From Rhodoferax mekongensis (GTDB taxonomy: Bacteria > Pseudomonadota > Gammaproteobacteria > Burkholderiales > Burkholderiaceae_C), in assembly GCF_032191775.1 (NCBI RefSeq), contig NZ_CP132507.1, positions 211,001 through 275,000 of the forward strand: a stretch of DNA of 64,000 nucleotides, written 5' to 3'. The position numbers and the translations under genes were made by a program. Below are positions 47,268 to 56,780 of the stretch, in pieces (position 1 is the stretch's first letter; every line of letters starts with the position of its first letter). The notes below the pieces were generated by a model that saw only the letters and a program-made list of their open reading frames with translations, did not search any database and was not told the origin of the DNA.

Positions 47268-49060
47268 GCCGACCGGAGGACGGGGCGCTGGACCCAAAGA
47301 AGCTGAGACTGTTAAGCCATTTCGGCTCCGCCGTCGCACTTTCCAGCTTGCTATATGCCGGATTCAATTGGCTCATGGGATTCTTTCCCGGCATCCTGTT
47401 GATGGTGGGTAATGGCGCGTTGTTGATGGTGAACCAACTCTGGCTGCCCAGACTGCGCACTCAGATTCACTACAACCGCCTCGCAATGGCACAGACCGCC
47501 ATTTGCTTTGCCGCCGTCGTGGGGGTGACCTACTTTTCCGGGGGCGTGCAATCGCCCGTGATCGTGTGGATTGCCCTTGCGCCAATTGCAGCCACCCTTC
47601 TCTTCGGATTTACCGCCAAAACCATTTTCTGGCTGACCATGACACTGGCGACCGTGGCGGCATTTGGGTGGATGCCGTCCGTGGGTGTGCACCCCCCTGT
47701 GCAATACAACGCAGAATTGACCCATCTGTTCTTCAGCAACAGTCTGTTCGGTTTTGTGTTGCTTCTGTTTGTGCTGACACAAATCTTTGAGAGCACGAAA
47801 AACCAGGCGCTTCAGGAGTCCGAATTCCGCAACCGCGAGCTGCGTGTGGCCAACGACCGAGTGGAAGCCGCTTATGTGGCCAAATCCCGGTTCCTGGCTG
47901 CCGCCAGCCACGATTTGCGCCAACCGGCGCACGCGCTGGGGATGTTCGTAGCCCGGTTAAGCCAGATCCATGCCGAGCGTAATCCGGAGACCCTGGAACG
48001 GGACGGGAGCGCGGCACTGGTGCAAGGAGTGACAGCATCTGCAACCGCATTGCAGGAGCTGCTGGATGTGCTGTTCGACTACTCGCGACTGGAGTCCAAC
48101 CCTTCGGGAAATACCCTACGCCCGGTGAACGTCAACGACATCTTCGAGCAGTTGCGGCTTCTCTTTGCCAACACCGCCGCGTCCAAAGGGCTGCACCTGC
48201 GCATCCGTCCCACGTCAATGTGGGTCATGAGCGATCCGGTGCTGCTACAACGCATATTGCTGAACCTTGTGAGCAACGCGCTGGAGTACACCCCGCGCGG
48301 CACCGTGCTGGTAACTTGCCGGCCCAGCGCCAGGGGCAGCCAAGCCTGCATCCAGGTGTGGGACAGCGGCATCGGCATTGAGGAGTCCTTGCACCAGACG
48401 GTGTTTGAGGAGTTCTTCCAAGTCGAGAATCCGGAGAGAGATCGAGCCAAAGGACTGGGCTTGGGACTCAGTATGGTGGACCGGTCCTGCCGCTTGTTGG
48501 GTCACCCTTTAGTGCTGCGGTCTCAGCTGGGGTGCGGCACCCGCTTCACGGTCACCGCAACAGCGACCCCTTTGCGGCCTGCGAACTCAGGCAGTGCTGC
48601 CACCGAAGACCTGTCAGCCACTGCAGACGTTCAAGGTGCCAGCATTTGGCTGATTGAAGACAACATCCTGGGCGGGCAAGCTCTGCAAGGTCTGCTGCAA
48701 TCCTGGGGCTGCCGGGCCAGCCTCTTTGACAGCGCCGAACAAGTTCATCGCGCGGCGCAGGTTGGCGAGCCTCCGGATTTCATCATCAGCGACTTCCGGT
48801 TGCCGCGCAACCAAAACGGCATCAACGTTATCGTGGCATTGCGAAACATAATGCAAAGAGACATACCCGCGTGCCTGATCACCGGGGACCTTGAAGAAGA
48901 CGTTAAACATCAGGCACACCAAGCTGGCCTGGTCTTGCTGAAGAAACCGCTACAACCCGCCAAGTTACGCAGCCTGTTGCGCCGCAGTCTCAAGGCGACG
49001 ACGCTTCATGTACCTGCAACCCACGGCGACTCGACAAACCAATCAATGTCCCAGCAGTAG
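47264..49060 (+). CDS. Hybrid sensor histidine kinase with C-terminal receiver
   Basis: A 598-residue protein. The N-terminal part has about five hydrophobic helices (residues 15-170), followed by a short coiled coil. The HisKA domain has FLAAASHDLRQPAHALGMF (His216). The HATPase domain has LLNLVSNALEYTPRGTVLV, VWDSGIGIEESLHQTVFEEFFQ and GLGLGLSMVDRSCRLLGHPL. The C-terminal receiver has the acceptor Asp510 in FIISDFRLPRNQNG and a late lysine in VLLKKPL. GTG 47264 overlaps the stop of the preceding receiver (GTGA), implying translational coupling. It may phosphorylate its own receiver and the upstream REC domain. Confidence 0.93.
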   Translation: MSRPEDGALDPKKLRLLSHFGSAVALSSLLYAGFNWLMGFFPGILLMVGNGALLMVNQLWLPRLRTQIHYNRLAMAQTAICFAAVVGVTYFSGGVQSPVIVWIALAPIAATLLFGFTAKTIFWLTMTLATVAAFGWMPSVGVHPPVQYNAELTHLFFSNSLFGFVLLLFVLTQIFESTKNQALQESEFRNRELRVANDRVEAAYVAKSRFLAAASHDLRQPAHALGMFVARLSQIHAERNPETLERDGSAALVQGVTASATALQELLDVLFDYSRLESNPSGNTLRPVNVNDIFEQLRLLFANTAASKGLHLRIRPTSMWVMSDPVLLQRILLNLVSNALEYTPRGTVLVTCRPSARGSQACIQVWDSGIGIEESLHQTVFEEFFQVENPERDRAKGLGLGLSMVDRSCRLLGHPLVLRSQLGCGTRFTVTATATPLRPANSGSAATEDLSATADVQGASIWLIEDNILGGQALQGLLQSWGCRASLFDSAEQVHRAAQVGEPPDFIISDFRLPRNQNGINVIVALRNIMQRDIPACLITGDLEEDVKHQAHQAGLVLLKKPLQPAKLRSLLRRSLKATTLHVPATHGDSTNQSMSQQ

Positions 49061-49184
49061 CGCGCTCACTTTGGGTGCACGGAAAGATGCGTTGTTGCCG
49101 GCTATGGCTTTTTGCCATCGCCAACGTATCAATCTAAAATTGTGAGAAGGCATGCAGGTTGGGTACCTACATCAGGGAGAAGCA

Positions 49185-50504
49185 ATGAAATTTGTACGAG
49201 TTTGCGTGATGGCGGGCTGGATTCCACTCAGTCTCGCTGCACACGCAGAGATGGATGATGCCGTCATCAAGGCCATGGCGGACACTTTAGCCGGCAAGCC
49301 CGCGGAGGCGTTTGAAGCACTATCGGCTCTGGAAGAACGGCGTGCGGGAGACCCCGACTTTGACCTCGCTTTAGGCATTGCCGCCAATCGCACCAAGAAA
49401 TTCAGCCGGGGCATCTTTGCATTGGAGCGGGTATTGCTCGCCCAACCTCAAAACAAACAGGCGAGCATCGAGCTGGCACGGGCGCTGTATGCGGTAGGAC
49501 AAGGCGGTCAAGCCCGCGAGGTTTTGAACCGTGCGCGGGAAGACGGTGCGCCGGTCGAAGTGTCAAGCACCATGGACCAGTTTCTTCAGTCTCTCGACAA
49601 AGTGGATGCCAAGGGGCGACGCAACTTCAAAGCCTACCTCGAAGGTGCCATCGGCATGGATACCAACGTCAACGGCGCACCCAATGATGACTCTGTGGCC
49701 GTCCCTGCCTATAGCGGATCTGTTGTGTCATTGAACGCCGATGGCGTCAAAGTCAGGGCTAACTTTGCCAATCTGCGCGCAGGCATCTCTAACCGGTTTG
49801 CGATCACGCCCGAATGGTCTTTGATCGGTCGCGCCAGCGCCAATTTGCGGGCCAATGATTCCAACGCCAATCAGTTCGACACACGCAGTTATGCCGCTTT
49901 GGGCGGGGTTGCATACCGGCACGAAAAGAATGAATTCAGTCTCGGCTGGCAAGCTGTCAATGAAGAGCTCTACAGCAATGCATTCCGGCAACAGGGCGGG
50001 CTTGTGGGCGAGTGGATTTACCGCCTCGATGGTTTCCGTCAGTTCGGCACCTTTGTGCAGCTCAGTGAAGTTCGCTATGCCAGCCAGGCGGTGCGTGACA
50101 TGAAGCGCCAAGTCATCGGTAGCACGTATGTGCAGGTCTTTCCGTCCGGAGTCACGGCTTACGGCGGTCTGTACATGGGCAATGAACGGCCATTTGATAG
50201 CGACCAGTATGTGCTCGGCCACAACTTGGGTGGCCTGCGCCTGGGCGCGCAAATGGCATGGACCTCCAACCTCTCCGGATTCGCCAGTGTGGGCTGGGAA
50301 GACCGGACGTACGGGGGCGACGACAGCCTGTTTCAGACAACGCGCAGCGACAAGCAAAGCATGATTGACCTGGGGCTTTCTTGGGTGCCTGCGCCCCAAT
50401 GGCGTGTGACACCGGTGGTCTCGTGGGTTCGCACCGACTCGACCATCAGCATCAACTCTTACGCCAAGACCAGCGCCTCCGTCGCCGTGCGGCGCGATTT
50501 TTAA
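49185..50504 (+). CDS. SLAM-like outer-membrane protein (TPR region plus DUF560-type beta-barrel)
   Basis: A 439-residue protein with a signal peptide (MKFVRVCVMAGWIPLSLAAHA). A helical TPR-like region follows (about 22-140, DFDLALGIAANRTKKFSRGIFALERVLL and ASIELARALYAVGQGGQAREVL). After RRNFKAYLEGAIGMDTNVNGAP comes a long beta-rich region of alternating aromatic strands ending ...KTSASVAVRRDF, with the terminal Phe typical of BAM substrates. This is the layout of surface lipoprotein assembly modulators (SLAM), which move proteins to the cell surface. GGGAGA precedes ATG 49185. A FecR-domain gene follows 23 bp later. Confidence 0.85.
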   Translation: MKFVRVCVMAGWIPLSLAAHAEMDDAVIKAMADTLAGKPAEAFEALSALEERRAGDPDFDLALGIAANRTKKFSRGIFALERVLLAQPQNKQASIELARALYAVGQGGQAREVLNRAREDGAPVEVSSTMDQFLQSLDKVDAKGRRNFKAYLEGAIGMDTNVNGAPNDDSVAVPAYSGSVVSLNADGVKVRANFANLRAGISNRFAITPEWSLIGRASANLRANDSNANQFDTRSYAALGGVAYRHEKNEFSLGWQAVNEELYSNAFRQQGGLVGEWIYRLDGFRQFGTFVQLSEVRYASQAVRDMKRQVIGSTYVQVFPSGVTAYGGLYMGNERPFDSDQYVLGHNLGGLRLGAQMAWTSNLSGFASVGWEDRTYGGDDSLFQTTRSDKQSMIDLGLSWVPAPQWRVTPVVSWVRTDSTISINSYAKTSASVAVRRDF

Positions 50505-50527
50505 GCGCCGTGCAAGGAGCTCACACC

Positions 50528-51295
50528 ATGACCATCCTGTCCTTCACTCGCGCTGCCGGCGCTTTGGCTTTCGTGGCAGCCCTCGGCTGGGTACCTGCCA
50601 CCGGACATGCGGCGGCGGGCATCGCCCAATTCACCTTCGGCGAAGTACAAGTCCAGCGCTCCGGCAAGAACGCGCCCTTGATCAAAGGGGATTCCATCGA
50701 GAGCGGCGACGTCCTGAACACAGGGCCGCAGGGGCGCGCCCAAGTCAAGTTCACCGATGGCGGCGTCATGTCGCTCAGCCCGGACAGTCAGCTGGTGATT
50801 CAGCGCTACAACGATGCCAAGGACGGCTCCCAGGACAGCTTTCTGGTGAACTTTGTCCGCGGGGGCTTGCGCGCCATTACCGGACTGATAGGGAAGCGCA
50901 ACCGCGACAACTACAAGGTGCAAACCTCTGCGTCCACCATCGGCATTCGCGGTTCGGGCTTCAGCAGCGTCTACAACCCGGATGGCACGGTCACCGTCTC
51001 CGGTGAGCTCGACGAGATCGAGGTGTGTACCAAAGCCGGGTGCATTGGCCTTGGGGTGGGCCAATCCGTGGTAGTTCAAGGCAACGAACTTCTCCCGATC
51101 ATGACGTCGCCCCAAGCCACCCTGGAACTGCCCGATTTGCGTCAGACCATCACCATTGGCGGGAACAACGTCAATAGCGAGGGCAAGGCCGCCATCGTGC
51201 CATCGTGTACCACCAGCAACCCCAATCCAAACCCCAATCCCAGTCCTGCCGCTGTGACTGCCTCGCCCAGCGTGAGCGCGGGTTGCCTGTTTTAA
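50528..51295 (+). CDS. Exported FecR-domain protein with Asn/Pro-rich tail
   Basis: A 255-residue product with a signal peptide (about residues 1-35, cleavage near GHAAAG). A FecR domain follows: IAQFTFGEVQVQRSGKNAPL, SIESGDVLNTGPQGRAQVKF, GGVMSLSPDSQLVIQ and TSASTIGIRGSGFSSVYN. The tail has an NPNPNPNPSP run and ends VSAGCLF. Four cysteines (two in EVCTKAGCIG, two in the tail) could form disulfides. It lacks the membrane anchor of classical FecR signalling proteins, so it is more likely a periplasmic or surface protein partnered with the SLAM-like gene upstream. AAGGAG lies about 12 bases before the ATG. Confidence 0.87.
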   Translation: MTILSFTRAAGALAFVAALGWVPATGHAAAGIAQFTFGEVQVQRSGKNAPLIKGDSIESGDVLNTGPQGRAQVKFTDGGVMSLSPDSQLVIQRYNDAKDGSQDSFLVNFVRGGLRAITGLIGKRNRDNYKVQTSASTIGIRGSGFSSVYNPDGTVTVSGELDEIEVCTKAGCIGLGVGQSVVVQGNELLPIMTSPQATLELPDLRQTITIGGNNVNSEGKAAIVPSCTTSNPNPNPNPSPAAVTASPSVSAGCLF

Positions 51296-51337
51296 GCTGC
51301 CTACCCAAGGGCACCCCGCGCCATTGGGTAGAGGCAC

Positions 51338-54300
51338 TCAGTGCAAGCTCGCCAGCAAGGCCGCGTTACCACCTGCGGCCGTGGTATTCACGGTCACGGT
51401 CTGCTCCGCGCAGAAGCGGTACAGGTAGTGCGGGCCACCAGCCTTGGGGCCGGTGCCGGAGAGGCCTTCTCCACCAAAGGGCTGCACGCCCACCACAGCG
51501 CCAATCATGTTGCGGTTGATATAGATGTTGCCCACGTGTGCGGCAGCAGCCAGTGCCTGCGCACGGCTGTCGATGCGGGTCTGGATACCCAATGTCAGGC
51601 CGTAACCCAGCGCGTTGATTTGGGCGATTACGTCTTCCGGGTTGCCGTCCCAGCGCACCACTTGCAGCACCGGGCCGAAGATTTCGGCCTTCACATGTGC
51701 AATGCTCGCCACCTCAAACGCATGGGGAGCAATCAGGTTTGCTATGAGCGGGCGCGGCAACGCGCTTTGCTCCGTGTCCCCCGCCCGATTTGCGGGCTCC
51801 TCCTTGACCTGCGCAAACCGCGTTGCCACGCCCGCTCCGACCAGCACTTTTGATTCCATCTGAAGACGGCTGATGTGGCGCTGGATGTTGTCGAACGCCT
51901 CACGGTCAATCACCGGGCCGAGGTCGGTGGCCAGGTCGGCGGGGTCGCCGGCCTGCAGTTCCTGGGCTGCGCCTTGCAGCATCTCGATCACGCCATCGGC
52001 AATTGCGCTGTGCACCACCAGCAGGCGCAGCGCAGAGCAGCGCTGGCCGGCGGAGCGGAAGGCACTCATGACCACCGCGTCCACCACCTGCTCGGGCAGT
52101 GCGCTGCTATCCACCAGCATGGCGTTGATGCCGCCCGTTTCGGCAATCAGCGGGACGATGGGGCCGTCTTTGGCAGCCAGCGCACGCTGGATGATTTTGG
52201 CCACTTGAGTGGAACCGGTGAACACCACTCCAGCCACGCCGGGCTGAGCGACGAGTGCCGCACCCACGGTTTCGCCAGCGCCGTGCAAGAGCTGCAACGC
52301 GTCAGCTGGCACACCGGCAGCCACCATCAAATCGACAGCGGCTTTTGCCACGCCGGGCGTTTGCTCGGCGGGTTTGGCCATTACGGTGTTGCCGGTAGCT
52401 AGCGCCGCTGCGACCTGACCCATGAAGATGGCGAGTGGGAAGTTCCAAGGACTGATACACACCCAGACTCCGCGCGCGGTCAGGCGCAAGGTGTTGGTCT
52501 CACCGGTTACGCCGTATTGGTAGCCCGCCTGCGCGTTGGCGACGACGGGGCAGCTGATGGGCTGCATGATGCGCTGCGCCTCGTCGGCGTAATAGCGCAA
52601 GAAGTCCACCGCCTCGCGCACTTCGCTGACCGCGTCGCCCCAAGTCTTGAAGGCTTCTTTCACCAAGAGCGCGCAGAACTGCGGCATCGCGGCTTGCAGC
52701 GCATCGGCCGCACGGCGCAGAGTGGCAGCGCGCTCTTCCACCGGCACTTTGCTCCACTTTTGGTAGCTGCTCGCGCAAGCCACATAGGCGCCAGGGATGT
52801 TTTTGACATCAAACTCCGGCACCACCGGTACGGAGGCGGTCTGCAACGCGGCCAAGAGTGGGTTGCGCATGGCGGCCACGGTCAGGTCCAGACCGGTGCT
52901 ATTGGCGCGGCTGCCGGGGTGCTTGCCGAACAGGTCGGCGGGCAGCGGCAGGCTGGGGTGTGGCTCCAGGCGCAAAGGTGAAATCAGCAGCTCGCCCATA
53001 CCCACCGATTCGTCGGCGAGCTGGTGCACAAAGCTGGAATTGGCGCCGTTCTCCAGCAGGCGGCGCACCAGGTAAGCCAGCAAGTCTTTGTGTGCGCCCA
53101 CCGGGGCGTAGACGCGGCAGGCCACCAACGGGTTTTTGAGCACTTCGCGGAAGATGCCCTCGCCCATGCCGTGCAGGCGCTGCAGCTCAAAGGGCGCACC
53201 CGTTTTGGCGCCCATTTGAAGGATGGCCGCAATGGTGCCGGCGTTATGGCCGGCGAACTGGGGGTAAATGGCATCGGGCACCGCCAGCAGCGCACGGGCG
53301 CAGGCCAGGTAGGACACATCGGTGTGGTGCTTGTGGGTGAACACGGGGTAATGCGGCAGGCCCAGCTCTTGGGCGCGTTTGACTTCGGCATCCCAATACG
53401 CGCCCTTGACCAGGCGGCACATCAGCTTGATTTTGTATTTGCGAGCCAGTGCGGTGACGTGGGCTATCAGCTCCAGCGCGCGAGTCTGGTAGGCCTGCAT
53501 GGCCAGCCCCAGCCCCGCCCACTGGGGGCAGTGCGCAGCCACTTGCGCCAACAGGGCCTCCAGCACTTCGAGCGACAGCTCTAGGCGATCCACCTCTTCG
53601 GCGTCGATGGTGAGGTTGATGTTGGCGGCAGCGGCGGCTTCGCACAGCGTCCAGACGCGGGGCACCAACTCGTCCAAGACTGCTTGGCGATGTGCGTCTT
53701 CATAGCGCGGGTAGAGGGCGCTGAGCTTGATGGAAATTCCATCGTTTTCGGCCAGAGCGCCCGTCTTGTTTGCGCGAGCAGCTATGAATTCAATAGCGTC
53801 CGCATAGCTCTTGAGGTAGCGCAGCGCGTCCTTGTCAGTACGGGCGCCTTCGCCCAGCATGTCGTAGCTGAAGCGCACATTGGCCTTTTTGCGAGACACA
53901 TCGGCCTCTTTCATCGCCTCCGGCATGGTCTGGCCGAGCACAAATTGGCGCCCCAGCAACTGCACCGCGCGCAGCGTGGCGGCCACCACCGTACGGGCGC
54001 CGAGCTTGGCCATCAAGCCGGGCTCGTTTTGCGCATCCGGCAAAAAGTGTTTGGACAGGGCAATGGCGGTGCTGGACAGGCGGGAGAGCACCTTGTCGCC
54101 GCTGGCCTCAAAGTCGGCGCGGCCGAGCTGGTCGGTGGTGAGCGCAATCGCGGTTTCGGCATCGGGCACGCGCAGCAGGGCTTCGGCAAGGCGCATCAGG
54201 GCCAGGCCCTCAGCGCTGGAGATGGGGTATTCCTTGAGCAGACTCTCCATCGCCCAGAAGGGGGGCGGGTTGTCGCGCACCGCTTGCACCCAAGGCTCGG

Positions 54301-54442
54301 CGCTGCGAGCGGCGTGGGCCCAGTCGAGCGCGCCATCCAGCATCTGCAAGCGGTGGGAAACGACCTCGTCTTCCGCACGGTAAGGCATGGGTAGGCGGGG
54401 TGGAACGGAGGTGAACGTGGTGGAACAGGTGGGGGAAGACAT
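51338..54442 (-). CDS. putA: Bifunctional proline dehydrogenase / pyrroline-5-carboxylate dehydrogenase PutA
   Basis: A 1034-residue enzyme oxidising proline to glutamate. The FAD-dependent PRODH part (about 150-480) shows VRFSYDMLGEGARTDKDA, GISIKLSALYPRYEDAH, RLVKGAYWDAEVKRAQE and YAPVGAHKDLLAYLVRRLLENG. The P5C dehydrogenase part (about 560-1010) shows WVCISPWNFPLAIFMGQV, VPLIAETGGINAM (Glu) and AFRSAGQRCSALRLL (Cys). It lacks the N-terminal ribbon-helix-helix DNA-binding domain, so regulation must be external; an Lrp-type gene lies beyond the next gene. AGGAG precedes ATG 54442. Two copies of the dispersed repeat are translated within it. Confidence 0.97.
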   Translation of the reverse strand: MSSPTCSTTFTSVPPRLPMPYRAEDEVVSHRLQMLDGALDWAHAARSAEPWVQAVRDNPPPFWAMESLLKEYPISSAEGLALMRLAEALLRVPDAETAIALTTDQLGRADFEASGDKVLSRLSSTAIALSKHFLPDAQNEPGLMAKLGARTVVAATLRAVQLLGRQFVLGQTMPEAMKEADVSRKKANVRFSYDMLGEGARTDKDALRYLKSYADAIEFIAARANKTGALAENDGISIKLSALYPRYEDAHRQAVLDELVPRVWTLCEAAAAANINLTIDAEEVDRLELSLEVLEALLAQVAAHCPQWAGLGLAMQAYQTRALELIAHVTALARKYKIKLMCRLVKGAYWDAEVKRAQELGLPHYPVFTHKHHTDVSYLACARALLAVPDAIYPQFAGHNAGTIAAILQMGAKTGAPFELQRLHGMGEGIFREVLKNPLVACRVYAPVGAHKDLLAYLVRRLLENGANSSFVHQLADESVGMGELLISPLRLEPHPSLPLPADLFGKHPGSRANSTGLDLTVAAMRNPLLAALQTASVPVVPEFDVKNIPGAYVACASSYQKWSKVPVEERAATLRRAADALQAAMPQFCALLVKEAFKTWGDAVSEVREAVDFLRYYADEAQRIMQPISCPVVANAQAGYQYGVTGETNTLRLTARGVWVCISPWNFPLAIFMGQVAAALATGNTVMAKPAEQTPGVAKAAVDLMVAAGVPADALQLLHGAGETVGAALVAQPGVAGVVFTGSTQVAKIIQRALAAKDGPIVPLIAETGGINAMLVDSSALPEQVVDAVVMSAFRSAGQRCSALRLLVVHSAIADGVIEMLQGAAQELQAGDPADLATDLGPVIDREAFDNIQRHISRLQMESKVLVGAGVATRFAQVKEEPANRAGDTEQSALPRPLIANLIAPHAFEVASIAHVKAEIFGPVLQVVRWDGNPEDVIAQINALGYGLTLGIQTRIDSRAQALAAAAHVGNIYINRNMIGAVVGVQPFGGEGLSGTGPKAGGPHYLYRFCAEQTVTVNTTAAGGNAALLASLH
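52749..52803 (+). repeat. Dispersed ~55-bp repeat, copy 7 (inside putA, antisense to the gene)
   Basis: The plus strand reads TTGCTCCACTTTTGGTAGCT, then GCTCGCGCAAGCCACAT, then AGGCGCCAGGGATGTTTTT. In putA it is translated from the opposite strand as IPGAYVACASSYQKW (residues 549-563), in the linker between the two catalytic modules. Confidence 0.85.
53748..53799 (-). repeat. Dispersed ~55-bp repeat, copy 8 (inside putA, sense)
   Basis: On the minus strand it reads GCTATTGAATTCATAGCTGC, then TCGCGCAAACAAGACG, then GGCGCTCTGGCC. It is translated as AIEFIAARANKTGALA (residues 216-231), just before the conserved GISIKLSAL motif of the proline dehydrogenase domain. Confidence 0.88.
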
Positions 54443-54806
54443 AGCGACTCCTGCGCATTGCAATGATTTGATTAATCGCTATTCTTCCAACTATTGAAAT
54501 GAGTTTTTATCCAAAATTTCATTGAAAAGTAGTGATTTAATCTGCAACCAGTTCAACAACTGCTTTGAACCACTCCCCCCCGATCGAATCCTTGTTTGAC
54601 ACACAGGCTTCCCCATCAAACTCCACCGTGTTTTCTCCGAGGAATCCGAGGAGCGATTTTTCGGCATCTCCACTCCTCGTGGTGGGTTCGCGGTCAAGTC
54701 ATCAAATCCTCCGGAATGAGGCGACAAAGCCCTTTTCAAAATCGTTTGAACGTGTTCCGCACCGTTATGATGCATTTAAATTAACCCGCTTGATAAAGGG
54801 GATTTC
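54443..54806. other. 364-bp divergent intergenic region between putA and a chemoreceptor gene
   Basis: No gene is supported; short frames on both strands lack start signals or recognisable sequence. The part next to putA is AT-rich (ATTTGATTAATCGCTATTC, about 54465-54485) and probably holds its promoter and Lrp-type sites. There is a tandem direct repeat TCCGAGGA at 54636-54643 and 54645-54652, and a small CCAC-TCCTC-GTGG hairpin at 54670-54682. The part before the chemoreceptor has TTGAACG...CACCGTTATG, possibly a flagellar-type promoter, but this is weak. Confidence 0.6.
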
Positions 54807-56771
54807 GTGAGCAAGACAACGTTGGCCGGCGACGCCGGGTTTGGTTCTTTCTTTCGCTACCACGGCTGGTTGTCCCCCGGCGTCCGCTTGTTCCGCAAGC
54901 TGAACTTCCCTGCCAAATCCGCGTGGATTGCGGTGATGTTCCTGATTCCCATCGTGCTATTGATTGCGGACACTTGGAACAACACCCGCGCTCAGGTCGT
55001 CACCACCGAACACGAGCTGCAAGGTGTGGCCTACGTCAAACCATTGCACGAATTGATCCGCCAAGCGCAGCTGCGGCGGCTCAACGCCATCACCAAATCC
55101 CCCGAACTCAGCGCCAGCCAAACCGCAGTCACCCAGGCGTTCGCCAAGCTGCAAGCCGTGGACAAGGCATTGAGCAAGGACCTGGATACCGCTGAAGCGC
55201 TGGGCAAGGTTGAGAAACTGCACCAGGCCTTGTTGGCCAACCCCAATGGCAAAGACGAGGAAGAGACGTTTGAAGTCCATAACGACTTCATCGATGCGCT
55301 GATCAAGTTGGGCGAGCATGTCGCCGACAGTTCAGAACTGGCGCTGGACCCGCAGCTGGAGACTTACTACCTGATGGTGTACTCAATACTGTACGGCCCT
55401 CAGCAAATGGAAAACGTGTCAGAGTTATCCGCATTGGGTTGGGCAGCCTTGAAAGCCGGGTCTAAAGACGACTACGTTGACTCTCGTATTAACGAGGACT
55501 TCGGCATTTTGCGCTTCGTAGACAACATTGTCGAAAACGCCTACATCCGCAGCACCGGCGGCACCCCCGAGGCGGATGCGAAATTCGGCATGAAGGCCAA
55601 TGACGACGCATATGACGCCTTCCAAGAAGCAACCAAAAAGCAGGTACTTGGAAGCAGTACTGCAGGCGACGCCGATGCCTATCTCAAGATGGGATTGGCC
55701 TCTCTGGAAGCCGAGCGCCAACTTAACGAGAAGATGCTCGCACAGCTCGAACTTCGCTTGGGCGAGCGCATCGCTGATCTGCGCATGAGCTTTTGGACTC
55801 GACTCGACATTGCCGCATTTTCCGTGGCCATTGCCTTCTACATGCTCCTGGCGTTCTACAAGGTGATGATGGGTGGCTTGCGTGAAGTCACCGGCCACCT
55901 GGAGCAAATCACCAAGGGCAACCTGGTCACCGCACCGACGCCTTGGGGCAAGGATGAGGCTGCGCACCTCATGATCACTCTGCGCGACATGGAAGCCAGC
56001 CTGCGTGTGATCGTGCGCAACACCCTGGACGGCGCTGGCAACGTGAATACGGCCAGTGAAGAGATTGCCTCCGCCTCGCAAGACCTGTCCCGCCGCACCG
56101 AGGCCAGCGCTGCTGCGCTGGAACAAACTGCAGCCACCATGACGCAAATCTCAGAGACCGTGCAGCGCACCTCGGACACGGTCAGTGGCGCGGCTGACAT
56201 CGTGCGCTCCAACGCCCAATCCGCCAAGCGCGGCGGCGAGGTCATCTCGCAGGTGGTGAGCACCATGCAGGGCATCAATGCCTCGTCCAACAAGATTGCC
56301 GACATCATCAGCGTGATTGACGGCATTGCCTTCCAGACCAACATCCTGGCCCTGAACGCGGCGGTGGAAGCCGCCCGCGCAGGCGAGCAAGGCCGCGGCT
56401 TTGCGGTAGTGGCATCTGAAGTACGCTCGCTCGCGGGCCGCAGTGCCGAGGCGGCCAAGGAAATCAAGAGCCTGATTACCGCCAGCATCGAGCAAGTGGA
56501 ACGCGGCAGCCTGGTGGTGGGCGAAGCAGGCAAGACCATTGAAGACATCGTGACGAACGCCGCCCGCATCGACAGCCTGATGACCGAAATTGCGAATGCC
56601 ACCAAGGAGCAATCTTTGGGTGTGAACCAGGTAGGCGCGGCTGTGCACGACTTGGACCAGAACACCCAGCAGAACGCTGCGCTGGTGGAAGAAACTGCGG
56701 CAGCAGCCACCGCACTGTCTGAGCAAGCCTCCCGCCTGGCCGAAGAGGTGTCCTTCTTCAAGCTGAAGTAA
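54807..56771 (+). CDS. Methyl-accepting chemotaxis protein
   Basis: A 654-residue receptor starting at GTG 54807 with AAGGGG about 7 bases upstream. It has an unusual 37-residue N-terminal cytoplasmic lead, one membrane segment (about 38-56, [19 protein letters not shown]) and a long helical periplasmic domain of about 275 residues. A second segment (about 334-352), a HAMP-like region and the signalling hairpin [19 protein letters not shown] follow. It ends EVSFFKLK without a tether. The gene lies between putA and an Lrp regulator, so an amino-acid-related stimulus is possible but not shown. Confidence 0.94.
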   Translation: MSKTTLAGDAGFGSFFRYHGWLSPGVRLFRKLNFPAKSAWIAVMFLIPIVLLIADTWNNTRAQVVTTEHELQGVAYVKPLHELIRQAQLRRLNAITKSPELSASQTAVTQAFAKLQAVDKALSKDLDTAEALGKVEKLHQALLANPNGKDEEETFEVHNDFIDALIKLGEHVADSSELALDPQLETYYLMVYSILYGPQQMENVSELSALGWAALKAGSKDDYVDSRINEDFGILRFVDNIVENAYIRSTGGTPEADAKFGMKANDDAYDAFQEATKKQVLGSSTAGDADAYLKMGLASLEAERQLNEKMLAQLELRLGERIADLRMSFWTRLDIAAFSVAIAFYMLLAFYKVMMGGLREVTGHLEQITKGNLVTAPTPWGKDEAAHLMITLRDMEASLRVIVRNTLDGAGNVNTASEEIASASQDLSRRTEASAAALEQTAATMTQISETVQRTSDTVSGAADIVRSNAQSAKRGGEVISQVVSTMQGINASSNKIADIISVIDGIAFQTNILALNAAVEAARAGEQGRGFAVVASEVRSLAGRSAEAAKEIKSLITASIEQVERGSLVVGEAGKTIEDIVTNAARIDSLMTEIANATKEQSLGVNQVGAAVHDLDQNTQQNAALVEETAAAATALSEQASRLAEEVSFFKLK

Positions 56772-56780
56772 GCTCACGGT

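Noticed and set aside
49100..49122. Imperfect hairpin with a TTTTT loop before the SLAM-like gene, considered as a terminator of the kinase gene
   Set aside because: The T run is in the loop and no T tract follows the stem, so intrinsic termination is not supported.
50381..50527. N-terminal extension of the FecR-domain protein overlapping the end of the SLAM-like gene
   Set aside because: A signal peptide begins exactly at the ATG at 50528, with a ribosome-binding site upstream; the extension reads as out-of-frame barrel sequence.
51710..51790. Possible further copy of the dispersed repeat near the 3' end of putA (TTTGCTATGAGCGGGCGCGG)
   Set aside because: Only the GCTAT and GGGCGC parts resemble the repeat, and the spacing is wrong; treated as chance.
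54491..54810. Short frames on both strands in the putA-chemoreceptor gap
   Set aside because: No ribosome-binding site, no recognisable protein sequence, and they overlap the likely promoter region of putA.
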